Shown piece after piece: positions 30,940 to 43,894 of a stretch of DNA of 64,000 nt (the stretch's first letter is position 1; every line of letters begins with the position of its first letter). Where the stretch lies: NCBI GenBank assembly GCA_021613375.1, contig CM038726.1:4990377-5054376 (forward strand). The letters are read 5' to 3'. The stretch is from Megaleporinus macrocephalus (taxonomy: Eukaryota; Chordata; Actinopteri; Characiformes; Anostomidae). Position numbers and translations under genes: made by a program. The notes beneath the pieces are model-generated. The model worked only from the letters and a program-made list of their open reading frames with translations. It ran no database searches and was not told where the DNA came from.

Positions 30940-31650
30940 TGATAGAGACAGTAAGAGCATTTCCACACGGACAGTGTGAAGGGAACTCAAGGGGATTGGG
31001 ACCAAACAGCTGTGCATCCTTAAGAAAGCCAATGGTCAGTGAGGCTAACCAGCAAACACTGCTTCAATGGAGCAATGGAGGAAGGTCACGTGATCTGATG
31101 AGTCCAGACTGTTCCAGAGGGATGGGCGTATTGGGGTAAAAAAGAGAGGCGGCTGAAGTGATGCACTCATCATGCCTACTTCCTACCATACAAGCCTGTG
31201 GGAGCAATGCTATGATCTGGGGTTGCTGCCAATGGTCAGGTCTAGGTTCAGCAACGTTTTGTGCCCAAAGAATGAGGCCAGCTGACTACCTGAATATACT
31301 GACCAGGTTATTCCATCAATGGGTTTGTTCTTGGCGTATTCCAAGACACCAACGCCAGGATTCATCAGGCTCAAGTTGTAAAAGAGTGCTTCAGTTGGCA
31401 CGAGACATGGAATGGCCACCACAGAGTCCAAGACCTGAACCCCTTTGAGAATCTTTGGGATGTGCTGGAGAAGACTGTTTCAGGCAGTGGTCCAACTCTC
31501 CCATCATCAATACAAGATCCTGGTGGAAAAATGAGAGCGACTCTGGACAGAAATAAACAATGTGATGTTGCAGAAGCTCGTGGAGACGATGCCGTAATCA
31601 AAGCTAAAGGTGGTTCAATGGAATATTAGAGCGTGTGAGCTTTTCTTTGG
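30940..31650 (+). mobile_element. decayed Tc1/mariner transposase copy
   Basis: With frameshifts, the + strand shows a SDESRLFQRDG block near 31,097-31,130 and a DLNPFENLWDVLEKTV block (third catalytic Asp region) at about 31,432-31,480. There is also an NWPPQSP-like remnant just before that block. Several stops and indels make it inactive. It belongs to the same family as 1505-2075. Confidence 0.85.
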
Positions 31651-32099
31651 CCAGGCAGTGTATATAAACTGAGCTGCCCGTTCTGTTGTTTTTGTGATGT
31701 CACAAACGCAATGCAGTTAGCGTTCTGGCAGTAGATTCTATGGCAGCTTTCATTTCCTTGATGTTCGTAGTTCCTTAATTTGAACCTTCTAGAACAGTTG
31801 GGACGGAAAATCCCGCTGTACATTGTTTCCCAACGCTGAAGGAGCAGTGGAAAAACTGAAAGTCCTTACTTTTCAGAAACATAACCAGTAAGTCACTCCA
31901 GTCACAACCCATACAGGGAAACGGAGCTGCCCATGTTGAACTTAAACTTAAACTTAAAATCAGAGTGCTCTGATTGGTCAGCTCGCCTGCAGTGTTCTCA
32001 TTGGTCAACTCTCCAAGCCATAGAAAGTGGTAGTGGCATTTTGTTACAAGTCCCGTCCCTACAATCCCAGTAAGGACTGTGTTACGAGATGATGTCCCC

Positions 32100-32300
32100 G
32101 AAGAACATATTGTCGCAGACCAATGAAAATCAAGGATCTCTAAAATAGTAGCTTTACAGCAGAGGACAAAATAGTCTACGTTTTTAATGGAAGTCAATGG
32201 AACCAGAATTTTTCAAAGCTATTTTGGAGCTTTGTTCGTTCATCATGATTTTTTTACACGATGGAAACGGCGGCTGTCAGGTTTAAATGAGGTAGAAAAA
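32100..32300 (-). repeat. dispersed ~200-bp repeat, representative copy
   Basis: The copy contains AAGTCAATGGAACCAGAATT, TTTTGGAGC and CGGCGGCTGTC. Related copies, in either orientation, lie near 17,210, 21,060, 22,015, 23,720, 27,100, 29,230, 29,455, 29,640, 38,070, 45,325, 54,160 and 60,310. No coding capacity is seen. I do not know the family name. Confidence 0.8.
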
Positions 32301-32400
32301 TGAAAATGACGATATATATGGCTGTCTGCTTCTGTCCCCATCGACCAAGTACGGTGGATAGGGCTCAGTGATGTCTGCGTAGTATGGCTTGGCTGTGGCG

Positions 32401-32402
<2 letters not shown>

Positions 32403-32472
<70 letters not shown>
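32403..32472. repeat. (TA)n microsatellite, about 34 units
   Basis: Uninterrupted AT dinucleotides span about 68 bp inside repeat-rich intergenic DNA. Confidence 0.97.
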
Positions 32473-32475
<3 letters not shown>

Positions 32476-33219
32476 GGCCTATCAGCCAATCAGAACAGCC
32501 TGGATAAAGAATTTTGAATGTTTTTCTACGTAAATCTGTACGATCCTCATACGTAGCCATGTGGGTTTTAGAATTAAAGTTTCAGGCAAATTACTGCTAG
32601 ACGCCAGGATGTATTATTTATATTTTATTTGTATTATTTTACATTCACTTTCTCTGAACGTCAAACCGCTATTGAAGTTATTACGTAGACATTTTAATAT
32701 AAATGTAATTATTAATTATTTATAGTTGAGTTATGTCTAAGCTTTTACCACCACATTGAATGTTATAACTTTATGACTTTCTCAGTCATTATGAAATCAT
32801 CTAGGGTCCATAATTCTAAACACATTTTTCACAGCTGCCCTTTTTATTGTTTGAAATGTATTAAGTTGTAGTGGTGGCATCATATTAACAGCATGGCTTT
32901 ATACATACACCAACAAAACAAATGTACACAACATAAAGATTGATGCATTGCAAACTCATCCCACTGTTTTTTCCCCATAGAGTCCTATTCATTTTCAGAC
33001 ACACCCAAAAAAAATATGGTTTCATTTAACATACAGCCACCAAACTGCATGTACACACTCACTGTAGATTCCCAAGCACATACTGACCCACACTTGTCTA
33101 TTTGTCATTTATTTATCCCTCGTTCCTGCTATAGAGTCCCATTCTTTTTCCACCATATCTAGCAACAGCTTGTTAAAGCATTGGTGAACCCCTCTACATA
33201 GAAACCTTCTAGGCATATG

Positions 33220-33490
33220 TTAGCAAAAACCTGGGATACCATAGCAGCCAGGTAGCAACACCCTAGCAACCAGTTGGGGCTCCCTAAAAGCCACCTAGCA
33301 ACACCCCCCAGCAAGGGCATAGCAAACACCCCAGTAACAGCCTAGCAACACCATAGCAACCAGCTGGGATTCCTTAGCAACCACCTAGCAACACTCTAGC
33401 AACCAGCTGGGACATCTAGCAACTCCCTAGTAACAGCCTAGCAACCAGCTGGGACACCCTAGCAACACCTTAGCAAACTTCAGCAAGCAA
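33220..33490. repeat. CTAGCAAC minisatellite
   Basis: Imperfect units of CCTAGCAACACCCTAGCAAC and AACCAGCTGGGA character repeat for about 270 bp. Confidence 0.85.
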
Positions 33491-33599
33491 GCACTTTTCT
33501 AGTATTGCTAATATATAAATTTTGGTGTCACCTTTGTGCTGAGAGAACATAGAGAGCAAACAAAATGAAAGATTTCAGATGTGGACATTAATGGGTTAA

Positions 33600-33830
33600 G
33601 CAGCTGTGCTTTGTGGAAAACAGTGACAACACCCTGCTAACGTTACCTGCTCAGCCCACTAGATTAACTAGGGTGTATTGTGTTATTTGGGTGGGGGGTC
33701 ATGCTCTGCACTGCAGTGACACTAACTTTAACAGACCTGTAACTGTAGAACTACAAAGTACTCCTACATGCTCAGTGGAGCGGATAAAAACAGACAATGT
33801 GTGTAGATACAATGAGGTTAAATGAAAGAA
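33600..33830. repeat. copy of the common fish dispersed repeat
   Basis: It contains GTAACTGTAGAACTACAAAG and a GTGGAGCGGATAAAA segment, matching the 3' parts of the repeats at 24,700 and 54,780. Confidence 0.6.
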
Positions 33831-33839
33831 ATAAAAGAA

Positions 33840-35085
33840 TGATCTCAAAAGAATGACTTACCAATTCACATAATAATGAGATAATATCTAACTAGGTGAT
33901 TTGTACTTTAAGTGGCAGGAAGCATCTTAAAATAATGACTTAGAAACTCAAAATAATGAGTCAAAGTCTAACTATAATATTTTACCTCGAAACAACTCGA
34001 AATAATAATGAATAATAATTATTATTAGTCTTTCAGAATAATAAGAAAAGATGTCTAAACAGAGACTTGGAGTCTCAAAAAATACTTCGTTTTTCAAATA
34101 AAGACATAATAGTGACTTAGTATTTCAAAATAATGACCAAGCATCTCAAAACAATGACTTAGTATTTCAAAATAATGAGTAGAGATGTCATAATAATGAA
34201 TTAGCATCTCAAAAAATTACTTAGTATCACAAAATATTTTGTTAGTGTTTCAAATAAAAAGATGGTCACAAAAATGACTTAGAATCTCAAAATAATGTGG
34301 AAAAATCTCAAAATAATGGCTTGGTATTTCAAAATAACAAGTAAAGATGTCGAAATAATGACTTAGCGTCTCAAAAAATTACTTAATATCTAAAAGTATT
34401 CTGTAAGTATTTCAAATAAAGAACTGGTCTCAAAATAATGAGTAAAGATGTTGAAATAATGACTTAGCATCTCGAAATAATTACTTAGCATCTCAAAACA
34501 ATTAGTAAATATCTCAAAATAGAGACTTAGCATCTCAAAAAATGACTTAGTGTTTCAGAATATTTACTTAGTATTTCAAACAAAGAAAATATCTTAAAAT
34601 AATGACTTAGAATCTCTAAATAATGAGTAAAGATGTCGAAATAATGACTTAGCATCTCGAAATAATTACTTAGCATCTCAAAACAATTAGTAAATATCTC
34701 AAAATAGAGACTTAGCATCTCGAAAAATGACTTAGTGTTTCAGAATATTTACTTAGTATTTCAAACAAAGAAAATATCTTAAAATAATGACTTAGAATCT
34801 CTAAATAATGAGTAAAGATATCGAAATGATGACTTAGCAACTCGAAATAATTACTTAGCATCTCAAAACAATTAGTAAATATCTCAAAATAGAGACTTAG
34901 CATCTCAGAAAATGACTTAGTGTTTCAGAATATTTACTTAGTATTTTAAACAAAGAAAATATCTCAAAATAATGACCTAGAATTTAAAAATAATAAGTAA
35001 ACATGTCGAAATAATGACATAGCATCTTAAAATAATGACACGGTGTTTCAAAACAATGACGTGGCAATTCACATAATACAGAAAT
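33840..35085. repeat. AATGACTTAGCATCTCAAAA satellite with 185-bp higher-order unit
   Basis: The basic unit of about 20-25 bp (AATAATGACTTAGCATCTCA) is repeated with variation for 1.2 kb. Within it, blocks starting near 34,430 and 34,615 and again near 34,800 are nearly identical at a 185-bp offset. The array ends just upstream of the capns1 first exon. Confidence 0.93.
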
Positions 35086-35159
35086 AACAGCTAATTATGT
35101 GCTGGAGTTTGTGTTTTAAGTGGCGGAGCTGGACTGTAATGTCTATAAAGATGTAAGTT

Positions 35160-35322
35160 AATGTCGGGGCAGAGAGACGAGCTCCACTCGGGTGTAGGTC
35201 CAGTCCTGTCCGGCCTGTTTGCTGTGTGTGTGGCCGGGAGAGGTTCACACCCCCTGGGCGTCACTTCTCCCTCAGCTCGCTGGCGAAGACACACGGCCGG
35301 AGAAACAGCTGCTCAGAATTTG
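35160..35322 (+). promoter_or_regulatory. capns1: presumed capns1 promoter and non-coding first exon
   Basis: A CpG-containing, GC-richer stretch follows the AT-rich satellite. It ends in a good donor (TTTG then GTGAGT, GT at 35323). The next exon begins with 26 non-coding bases at 37,590, so an upstream untranslated exon is required; this is the best candidate. Not proven. Confidence 0.45.
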
Positions 35323-35939
35323 GTGAGTTTAACATGTCCATAGCTGAACTAACGATCTGAGGATGATCCCGGGATTACTGTGGATAGAGTGAAAGATCTT
35401 AACTTCTTTTTTTTCTTCACTTCTTTTTTTTTTTACCTCAGAAAACAAACGCGGAGACAGGCTAGTCAGACTAGCTAGCCAGATAATTAGCAGCGAAGTA
35501 ACGTTAACCGTTAGAATAGATTTATTGTGTTTGGAAAACGTTAAAAACTATAGAAATGCATATTTTGATTCTAAACTAGTTCGCAAGACTTCTAGATACA
35601 CGTAGTTGCAGTTGTTAGCTTTAGCTGAAGCTGCTCCTTCGGTCCACCTTAAGCGCGTGTGTACAGGGTGTAACCGCCGCGCTGCTTAAGGTGGAAGTGA
35701 GAAGTTCGAGGACGCTAACATGGTTACAAGAGTAAACAGGAAAAAACACGGTTTAAATATGTTTAATAAGCTTATCTAGTGTGACGAATTACCACATATG
35801 TTTACATTTCTATATTTAAATTGAGTTATTTATTTCTGTCTGGCTGTGGTAACCAGCTAAGCTAAGCTGCTCAGCTGTCTTTAATTTTTCAGGTTGGCCA
35901 GTTTTCCTGTAAACAGGAACAACAAGCAGACAAATGAAG

Positions 35940-36690
35940 GAAAAATCACTCATAAGGATCAGTTTTAGGACCATTAGGCTGTAGATTATAAATATTGTTG
36001 GGTTATGTGATGCAGCACAGTGAGGTTGTCCAGGCTCAGTTGTGTGTATGTTTCCAGGTTATTAATAATAACGGTTCTCATAAGGGTCAGTTTTGGGAAA
36101 TTTGGTATATGAGCTGTAGATTCTGAATATTGTTGGCATATGTGATGCAGTGAAGCACAGTGAGGTTGGCCAGCTTTCAAGTAAACTGTAAAACAGGGAG
36201 TAATCAAGAAGAAAGGTTCTTATAAGGGTCAGTTTTGGGGATATTATGTACATCTGAGCTGTAGGTTGTGGATATTGTTGGAATTTGTGATGCAGTGAAG
36301 GTTGTCCAGGCTCGATTGTGTGGACAAACAGGGAGTTAATTGGTAATAAAGATGTCTGAGCTGTAGACTATGAATATTGTTGTGTTATGTGATCCAGTCA
36401 CGTTGAGGTTCTCCACGCTCGGCTGTATCTACTTTTCTCAAGTTGGCCAGTTTTCCAAGAAACTGGAAAACGAGCAGTGATTAAAGGAGCCTTTTATATG
36501 GACGAGTTTTGGGAGCGTTGATAAATGTGAGCTATAGAGTATAAATATTGGTTGGGTATGTGATCCAGTGAAGCACAGTGAGGTTGGTCAGTTTTCCTGT
36601 AAACCCTAATTTAAATAAAGCCCTTGTAAGGTTGAGTTTTAGGGAATTTGTTGGTTTATGTGATCCAACGAGTGCTCGGTGGAAGAATGC
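35940..36690. repeat. degenerate ~100-170 bp repeats in capns1 intron 1
   Basis: Six diverged copies share TATTGTTGGGTTATGTGATG-like and AAGGGTCAGTTTTGGGA-like segments (near 35,995, 36,130, 36,275, 36,378, 36,548 and 36,648). Confidence 0.7.
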
Positions 36691-37001
36691 AGTGTATGTT
36701 GTCTGTAGTTAGGTGTGTCCTGTAAAGCCGTACCCAGGGTGGGGGCTGCCGGGTGGGCGGCCCTGGGCCGAGGAGGAAGAGCCGCTTATGAAAGAGCTGA
36801 ATTCCTGTTGCTGGTGATTCACTGTGGTAGTGATTCACGCTCAGCTTTGCGAAGGGCTAACCACAAAAACTGCCTTCTCACATGAAAGGAATTCATCTGG
36901 TCAAGCCTTTGGGGGGATCCATAAATATTTGAAGGTGCAGCAGTGCAGCCCCGGGCTGTTAGACCGCCTCCAGATCAGGTGTATGCTTTCAATCACAGGC
37001 A

Positions 37002-37316
37002 GTGTGTGTCGTGCTGGTGTGAGTGGATCAGACACAGCAGTGCTGCTGCTGGAGTGTTTAAACACTGAGTCCACTCACTGTCCACTCTATTAGACACTCC
37101 TACTACTTGCTGGTCCACCTTGTAGATGTAGAGTCAGAGACAGTAGCTCATCTGCTGCTGCACAGTTTGTGTTCCTCTAGTTCTTCATCAGTGGACACAG
37201 GACGTCGCCCACAGGACACTGCTGTCCGGATAGTTTTGGTTGGTGGACGACTGACACTCCAAACACTCCAGCAGCAGCACTGCTGTCTGATCCACTCACA
37301 CCAGCACAACATACAC
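37002..37316. repeat. long inverted repeat, arms about 57 bp
   Basis: The left arm, 37,002-37,059, contains GTGCTGGTGTGAGTGGATCA. It pairs with the right arm 37,261-37,316, and the loop is about 200 bases. The sequence belongs to the common fish dispersed repeat (continuing to 37,410); it lies in capns1 intron 1. Confidence 0.85.
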
Positions 37317-37615
37317 TAACACACCACCACTGCATCAGTGTAACTGCGATGCTGAGAAGGACCCACCTCCCTAATAGTACCTGCTCTGTGGTGGTCCTGA
37401 TCACATTTTTGGCCGATCATCTGCAGATATTGATATAACTTAACTGCCTAATAACGAGGAATGTTCTGGAACAGTACTGGTCACAGTCTAGATCTCAGAA
37501 AGCCCAGTTTGTGAACTGTTGTGGCGTCTATTAGATTTTTGTGGTGTTTGTAGCCCACCGACCTAAACTCTGCTTCCCCCCCCTCACAGACTGAACTGAC
37601 TCACCGCTGTCAAAG

Positions 37616-39665
37616 ATGTTTATGGCTAAGAAACTGATTGGAGGAATTATCGATGTCGTCAGGTAAGTGTGCTTGTTCCTCAGCTGTGTGTTATTGAACT
37701 GCGTTGGGGGGCTTTGCATTGTTTTATTGAACGGTTTGCGTGGGACCCCCTGCGTAGTGCACTGCAAGCTTCTACACACTAGTATTCTCCTGTGAAGTGC
37801 AATTGTGGAAACTCCAAAACCTTCAGCTTCACAAAAGCTCGTCTGGAATTCAACCTGATGCAAAGCTTGTGAATAAGTTGGTGCCCCCCCTCCCAACAAA
37901 TGCCCGGTGCCAGAAACCAGTTTTTCCAGTTTCAGGCCCTGTGTTTTCAGTCATAGAGATCCATTTGAGCTCATAAGGAAGCCGAACTTCTTGTCAAGTT
38001 AAGAGTGCAAAGTTTAGCCAACAGTTTGACTTATTTATAAAAGAATTTGTACGAAATTATGTCTTGTGCTTTATATCGTTGCTGTCCAATGAACGACAAG
38101 TCAATAGAACCAGAATTGTACCCAAGCTATTTTGGAGCATTTCTATTGGTCCATTCATCATGAGACTTCGCGTGTAAATGAAGTAGAAAAAGTCGATTAA
38201 AAACGGAGATGCATGTTTTCTTTTGGAGAACGTTAACGTTGGTTAACGTTGGCTAACGTTGTCGGCATCTGTCCTCTTTCCACAGCAACATCGACCCTGG
38301 CCAGTTCTTTCCATCAGACCCTGTAAGTAAGACCTCTTTTGCTTTTATGTTTACATCACAAACAGTTCCAGCGTCTTCTAAAGGCCACCACACACTGGAC
38401 GAGTTGTAGCGTCACGTAGACGTACTGCTATAGAACGCCAGCAGGGGGAGCCTGCAAACAGCTTAAATCATATATAAACTTTAGCTGAAGAAGACTAGGC
38501 TAGTAGCGCAAGCTAAGCTAACAGAACGTTAACATTCATCTATATATTAAAGACAAAGCAGCTTGTACGTTGTTTGGTGGGCCTACTGGTTCTGGACTGT
38601 AATCAGGCTCTGATTTCCGACTTCTGTAGCAGCAGTTCAGTTTCCGCCGGGTTTGCTTTGCTTTAAATGCATCCGCGACTCCAGTTGAATCATGGGATAG
38701 CATAGTGCAGTTGTCTACCCGGTTAACTCAGAACCTTGATTAAACTGGAATAGAATGGATGATTGTTCTTCTGATTCAAACTAAACCAAACGTGTGCGAA
38801 GTCTTCAGAGAACACTGTGGTTCAGTAACCTGAAGCATCACCAGCATACGCTACACCTTCACATCAAAAACAGTGTGTGTCAAGATGTGGGCAGGTTTAG
38901 CCAGAAACGTGTTCAAGGTGACTTTGTAGCTTCAACATTGCCTATTAACACTCCCCACATTTAGAACGTCTCTGGGAAGAAGTCCTCGGTCACACACACG
39001 GAGGTCCCTCTCAGCCTGGGGGCCCTCGTTGGGAAAGTCACTATACGTGGCGACAAGTTGCTCCTCCAATATAGAAACGTCATGACATACGCACACCCAA
39101 CGTGCACGAGCTGAGGTGGACGATAGGGGTTTAAGAAAATATGGAATATCAGGATATTATGTTTAGTGGTACTGTATCGATTCTCGAAAACACAGTATCG
39201 ATACACAGATTCCTGGCAGACAGTGAATCAGTGTGTGTTGTGTTTAAACCTCTGACCACTAGATGGCAGTGTTGTAATCCATTTTCAGCTCCAACGTTAA
39301 CAAGCAGCACAAGGGCGCAGTGCTATTGTAAGCATTGATAAACCTGTTCATACAGTGGTGTGTTTTAATAGTAGGATTTGAAAAATCGCAAAATCACTTG
39401 AAATATCGTGATATACTGAATCGTGAGCTCCGGATCACGATAAGTACTGTATCGCCAGGTTCTTGCCAACACACAGGCCCAGTGGACGAGGGTAGAGTTG
39501 AGGTAGGAAAAGGAACCGTGTGTGAGGTTTAATGGGACGTGTGCTTGTGCCGTAGCCTCCTCCTCGCAGGCCGTACACGTACGCCGAGTCCAACGAGAGC
39601 GACGAGGAGAGACAGTTCCGGAAAGTGTTCCAGCAGCTGGCTGGCGACGTGAGTGTTTTCATCAA

Positions 39666-39701
<36 letters not shown>

Positions 39702-42700
39702 GTGTGTATTTACACACTAGTAAATACACAAACACCGACCAGAAATGTTTGTTTTGTGGTTGTAGGACATGGAAGTGAGTCCCAACGAGCTGATGAACAT
39801 CCTCAACAAAATCATCTCGAAGCGTAAGTATTAGGACCGAGCACTGTGGAGAGCGTTACAGTGTGTATTAACGGAGACCTCCAGCACCTTTTCTGTAGTT
39901 TAACACACAGTGGAGCCACATTATTATGACCACTTCCTACTTTGGACGGCGGCAGCACGTAGGTGTCAGTGTTCTAGTCTGGGAAATGCTTTGGTGGCAT
40001 TCTGGACACACTCCTACACGTGGAAGACGCTCTCAACCGATTTGGGTCTGAATCCATCCACCATACATGCTGATGGTCTTCTCTGGGGTGGATGGGATCT
40101 TCCAGCAAGACGATGAGACACACGTCACACGGCTAGAAATGTCCCACACTGGTTGGAAGAGCTGACCAAATCTTCCAAGTACTACCCTGGACCCTCTAAT
40201 TCTTCAGACTTGAACCTATCCGAGGATCTGTGGGACCACCTGGATGGTGGTGTTGGCTCTATGGATCCTCCTCCACGATCCCTCCAGCAGCTATGGGATG
40301 CACTGTAGTCAGCATGATACCTCCAGATACCTGTGACCACCTACCAGGACCTTACTGAGTCTCTCGGTCCGTCTAGCTGTTGTCCGTGCCGACTGTGGGT
40401 GTGAATTAGTTGACTTTAGAGATCCTGATGTCTTTATAGTGGTGGTGAACGGAACCAGGGGTCACCATATCTACAACACATGGGTCATATGAACACCAGG
40501 AGCTGTGATTAGGCAGGACGGTTAGTCTCATTTGTGGCTTTCTCTCTGTCTGCAGACGCCGACCTGAAGACGGACGGCTTCACTATCGAGTCCTGCAGGA
40601 GTATGGTGGCTGTCATGGATGTATCCTTCTCAGGCTTATCAGTAGTTGCAGCTCCAGTGTTTTAGAGTAATCCGACAGTGCAGAAGCTCTAAAATGGGCT
40701 CAGAAATGCCCAGAGCTGGTGCTGGGTGTGGTTTGCCAGACGTGGATATCTGTATAGTCAGGCCTATAAAGAATGACTTGATGCAACATGTTGGTGTGGG
40801 GTGACTCTCTGACTCTGAAAGCTCGTCTGATGTTTGCTTATGTGACCTGTGGTGAGGCAGAAATAACACTAACCAATACCGACGTATGTTTTTCCCATTG
40901 ACTGATCAGCGTTTTTGAGGCCGATGCCGATCACCTTTCAACACGTTGCCAAGCCGATAGCGATCGAGGGCGGGGCTATCATGGTTATCTACCGCTATAA
41001 ACTCAATCACTCTGGCTGTGGTTTCTGATGAAACACTAGCTAGAAATACAGAAATTAGGCTCATTTGTTTAACACCGTCAATCGGCTCTAAATTGGAGAA
41101 ATATCGGCCGATCGCATATTTTGATTAAAAATCGGCCGATACCGATACATAGCCGATCGATCCTTCCATGCCGCTCCAGTTAGTAAGTACTTGATGATGA
41201 TGTTGATGTTGTTGTTGGTCCTTAATGCTGTGTGCAGAGTGACAGTACAGGCAAACTGGGCTTCCATGAGTTCAAGCATCTGTGGAACAATATCAAGAGA
41301 TGGCAGGTGAGTCTCACTGTTATATCGTCCTGTTTACGTCTGCGTGGGCTCGTTTGACTGCCTGTGCTGGAGATGATTAACCAGAGAGCCGCAGCGATGC
41401 TCTGTACTCCGTGTGTAAACATAACGCCTTGTATGCACTACAGACTTCCACAGTTCTAGGAGATGTAAACCGACTGGACACCTCGCACTATACGACTGGT
41501 CTGCTTAGAAATGTTGGGGATCGGCCAGACCCTCAGTCAGACCATGTAGCCTTGTGCAAGGTAGCCCATCAGCGGTACCATCAGTAGCCATGTAAATGTT
41601 TAGCATAGAACCTGCAACGTACCATTTAATGTACTTACCTTCGTGTCCTGTTGTAGAAGGGGATGCAGGGCAAATGGGAGGTAAAGGGGAACTGGGACTT
41701 CTTATTCCCAGACCTTAGGGCCCTAAGGGGTGGGGATGGGATACTTAGCAGTAATACGTCTCGGCTCTCGTTTATCAGGCGAAACTGAAGCGGAATGGTC
41801 TCGGTGAAGAAGGTTTCAGGCTAAGCGACCTCAGACTTTTGGTCTTTCCTCTGAGGTTAGTTAGAGTTTCGTGAACAAATGAAAGATATACTCCATATAC
41901 TATAAGCACAGCTTTAGGGGACCGACATAATTATGAGGGTCATTTCATAAATAACAGTGAAACCTGAAATCCCACCGAGCCGGTTTAACCGCTAACTTAG
42001 TTTATTTTCCACGTGGTAATCCGAGTTGCTGGTGGGCAGGTCTGTTTTGTGTGCCCGTGTACACGTGGAGTGTTTATTTATATTGTCGGTCATGTGACTG
42101 TGGATTAGTGTGATCGCTGAGTGATTGATTGATTGTACGTTTGTTGTGAATGAGTTGGTTAAACTCTGCGTTTGTCTTCACAGGGTATCTATAAGCAGTT
42201 CGACGCGGATCGTTCCGGTGTGATCGGCGCGGACGAACTGCCCAGCGCGTTCAAAGCTGCAGGTAAAACATCCGTCAGGTGACCACACCAGTGTCCGCAA
42301 TCTCTGAGCCTTGACTCCAGGCAGTCTGCTGGGCCAACTGTTAGAGGTCAAGCGGTTGTGTTCAAGCAGGAAAAGCACCACAATGTTCTCGTAACGACCA
42401 ATCATCCTCCAGGACCTGGGCGGACACAGCCATCGTTATCTGTTATTGAGAGGTTGAGAGTTTGTCAAGGTGCTGTTATTGGCTGATTGCGAGTTTGAGA
42501 CCTAGATCTTTGGCCGAGAATCCAAGAGAGGACTGAGGAATAACTTGTGCTTGATAGATGGGTTGGTGTGGGAATTAAATAAACCGAGGGTGGTCTCTGA
42601 ATATGCAGAACACTAAATAAATATTAGTTGTTGGTCTTCAAGATGATTCTGTGGAGAGTCGGTACTCCAGGACGTGATCATTTCTTATTGTATACATGAG

Positions 42701-42756
42701 GGATGGAAGCCGTTTCTAAGTCTGAGCCTCAGGCCTTCATGAATAAAGCATCGTTA

Positions 42757-42805
<49 letters not shown>

Positions 42806-43795
42806 GTTTCCCTCTGAATGACCAGCTCTACCAGCTGATCATCCGCAGATACAGCGACGAGAGCGGAAACATGGACTTTGATAATTACATCGGCTGCCTG
42901 GTGCGCCTGGACGCCATGTGCCGTGAGTACATCGTCTTCATTACCGTTGCTATCTCGCTGCTCACTGCGTCACGTTCTGCTGGCTGGACGAAACTGAGGC
43001 TGCGCTGGGGCTGTTTGTCCACTGCAGGCCACAAGCATGAGAGCGAGCAGTGATTTTCCAAATTCTCCCAGACTGTTTCTGAAGGACTTTTATATCCTTT
43101 GCTTGGAAAACTGCTATGTGGATAAACAGAACCGTGCAGATGTTTCAGGCAACTGGGGACGTTATTTTATATAAAAAGCTACTTATTTACTCAGTAGACA
43201 CTATTTATTAAATATTAAACAGTATTAATAGAGTAAGTAGTGCTTTTCCATACGTCAGTGTGTTTATTTAACCCTTTCCAAGCTTCTCCTTCAATAAACA
43301 ACCCAGTATTATTATCAGTTCTCATCTAATACCTGCTTTGACTGCTCAGTACTTCATTAAGATAAATCAAGATTGCTGCTGAAGGAACTGAACACATTCA
43401 TACAATGTCTGGGGCGTCCAGGAGAAATCTGGAACCTAACTTTGTTCTTCAAACTGGATCAAGATCTGATCTACTTCTCTCACAATAACATTCATGTTAC
43501 TTTGTATTGTATGTATAATTATTTACATCTGTTCTAATCAGATCTGCTCTTCTTACTGGTGAACACACACTTATTGAACAGATAAAGACTTTTAAACTCA
43601 GCTCAGGTGCCTCAGACTTTTGCACAGTAGTGTATGTGACATACATGGTTAATAATTTAGTTGGCCAACAAACGAAACAACAACAACAAAATTCCCCATA
43701 AAATATTTTACTGGTATGGAAGAGCATCTGGTCATTAATCAAGAACCAAGCATTTGTTAAGGCTTTGAAAGTCACATTGTTGTTCTATTGCTGTG

Positions 43796-43826
<31 letters not shown>

Positions 43827-43849
43827 CCTATCTATCTCCCTATCTATCT

Positions 43850-43894
<45 letters not shown>

